Below are positions 5,848 to 5,929 of a stretch of 5,929 bases of DNA, in pieces. The stretch comes from Clostridia bacterium (lineage in GTDB: Bacteria; Bacillota; Clostridia; Oscillospirales; Acutalibacteraceae): assembly GCA_017414725.1 (NCBI GenBank), contig JAFQKZ010000020.1, positions 1 through 5,929 of the forward strand, given 5' to 3'. Numbering within the stretch: position 1 is the first letter of the stretch; every line of letters starts with the position of its first letter. The notes under the pieces are model-generated. The model had not been told where the DNA came from. It saw nothing but the letters and a program-made list of their open reading frames with translations, and did not search any database. The position numbers and the translations under genes are program-made.

Positions 5848-5929
5848 GGACAAAAAAGAGAAGAGTGAACAAGAAGTATCAAAAAAGCAAAAGAGGCAAG
5901 TAAATCCCTGCTTTTTCTACTCAAAACAA
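5829..5929. other. Unassigned purine-rich sequence at window end
   Basis: These 101 bases are not similar to the repeat or to anything else in the window. They look less A/T-rich than the surroundings, with a strong purine bias on the plus strand. CAAAAAAG occurs at 5851-5858 and 5880-5887. An 8-bp inverted repeat (AAAAAGCA at 5882-5889, TGCTTTTT at 5909-5916, 19-base loop) is weak and is not a good terminator. No coding frame has a start and ribosome site. A minus-strand frame is open from the window edge (5927) to a TGA at 5810-5808, crossing into repeat copy 3. It gives 39 residues with a hydrophobic centre that I do not recognise. The segment could be the edge of a mobile element, genuine flanking DNA, or a chimeric assembly end. 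Confidence 0.4.

Noticed and set aside
5882..5916. Rho-independent terminator at the window end
   Set aside because: The 8-bp stem is mostly A-T with a 19-base loop, and the T-run is part of the stem rather than after it.

Overview
The window is strongly AT-rich. TTA and AAT/AAA/ATA codons dominate, intergenic gaps are short, and Shine-Dalgarno motifs are of the purine-rich GGAG type. Together with a YlmC/YmxH-type protein and a CwlD-like amidase, both typical of endospore formers, this points to a low-GC Firmicute of the Clostridia type, probably a spore former. TGA is not used as a sense codon in any of the genes read here. A peptidoglycan precursor ligase is present, so a wall-less Mollicute is unlikely.

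Layout, left to right. (1) Positions 1-477, minus strand: the N-terminal 159 codons of a membrane-anchored N-acetylmuramoyl-L-alanine amidase, most like CwlD, cut by the window edge. (2) Positions 561-1214, plus: a seven-helix hemolysin III/PAQR-family protein, divergent from the amidase. (3) Positions 1207-1506, minus: a YlmC/YmxH-family PRC-barrel protein with a TTG start, overlapping the previous gene tail-to-tail by 8 bp. (4) Positions 1577-3949, plus: a 790-residue cation-transporting P-type ATPase of the CtpE-like group. (5) Positions 4004-5410, plus: a complete murC. (6) Positions 5411-5828: one full and one truncated extra copy of the murC 3' end, in exact 289-bp tandem register. (7) Positions 5829-5929: unassigned, purine-rich sequence that ends the window.

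Functionally this is mainly cell-envelope housekeeping. murC adds L-alanine to UDP-MurNAc, the amidase trims peptide from glycan (in the CwlD case as the first step of cortex muramic-lactam formation), and the ATPase and PAQR protein are membrane proteins. There is no operon covering all of them, since strands alternate. Only the ATPase and murC are co-directional, 54 bp apart with no convincing terminator between.

I do not see a new defence or mobile system. The one truly unusual structure is the 289-bp tandem array of murC 3' ends. It is the observation most worth checking, either as a real partial gene amplification or as an assembly artefact built from strain variants.
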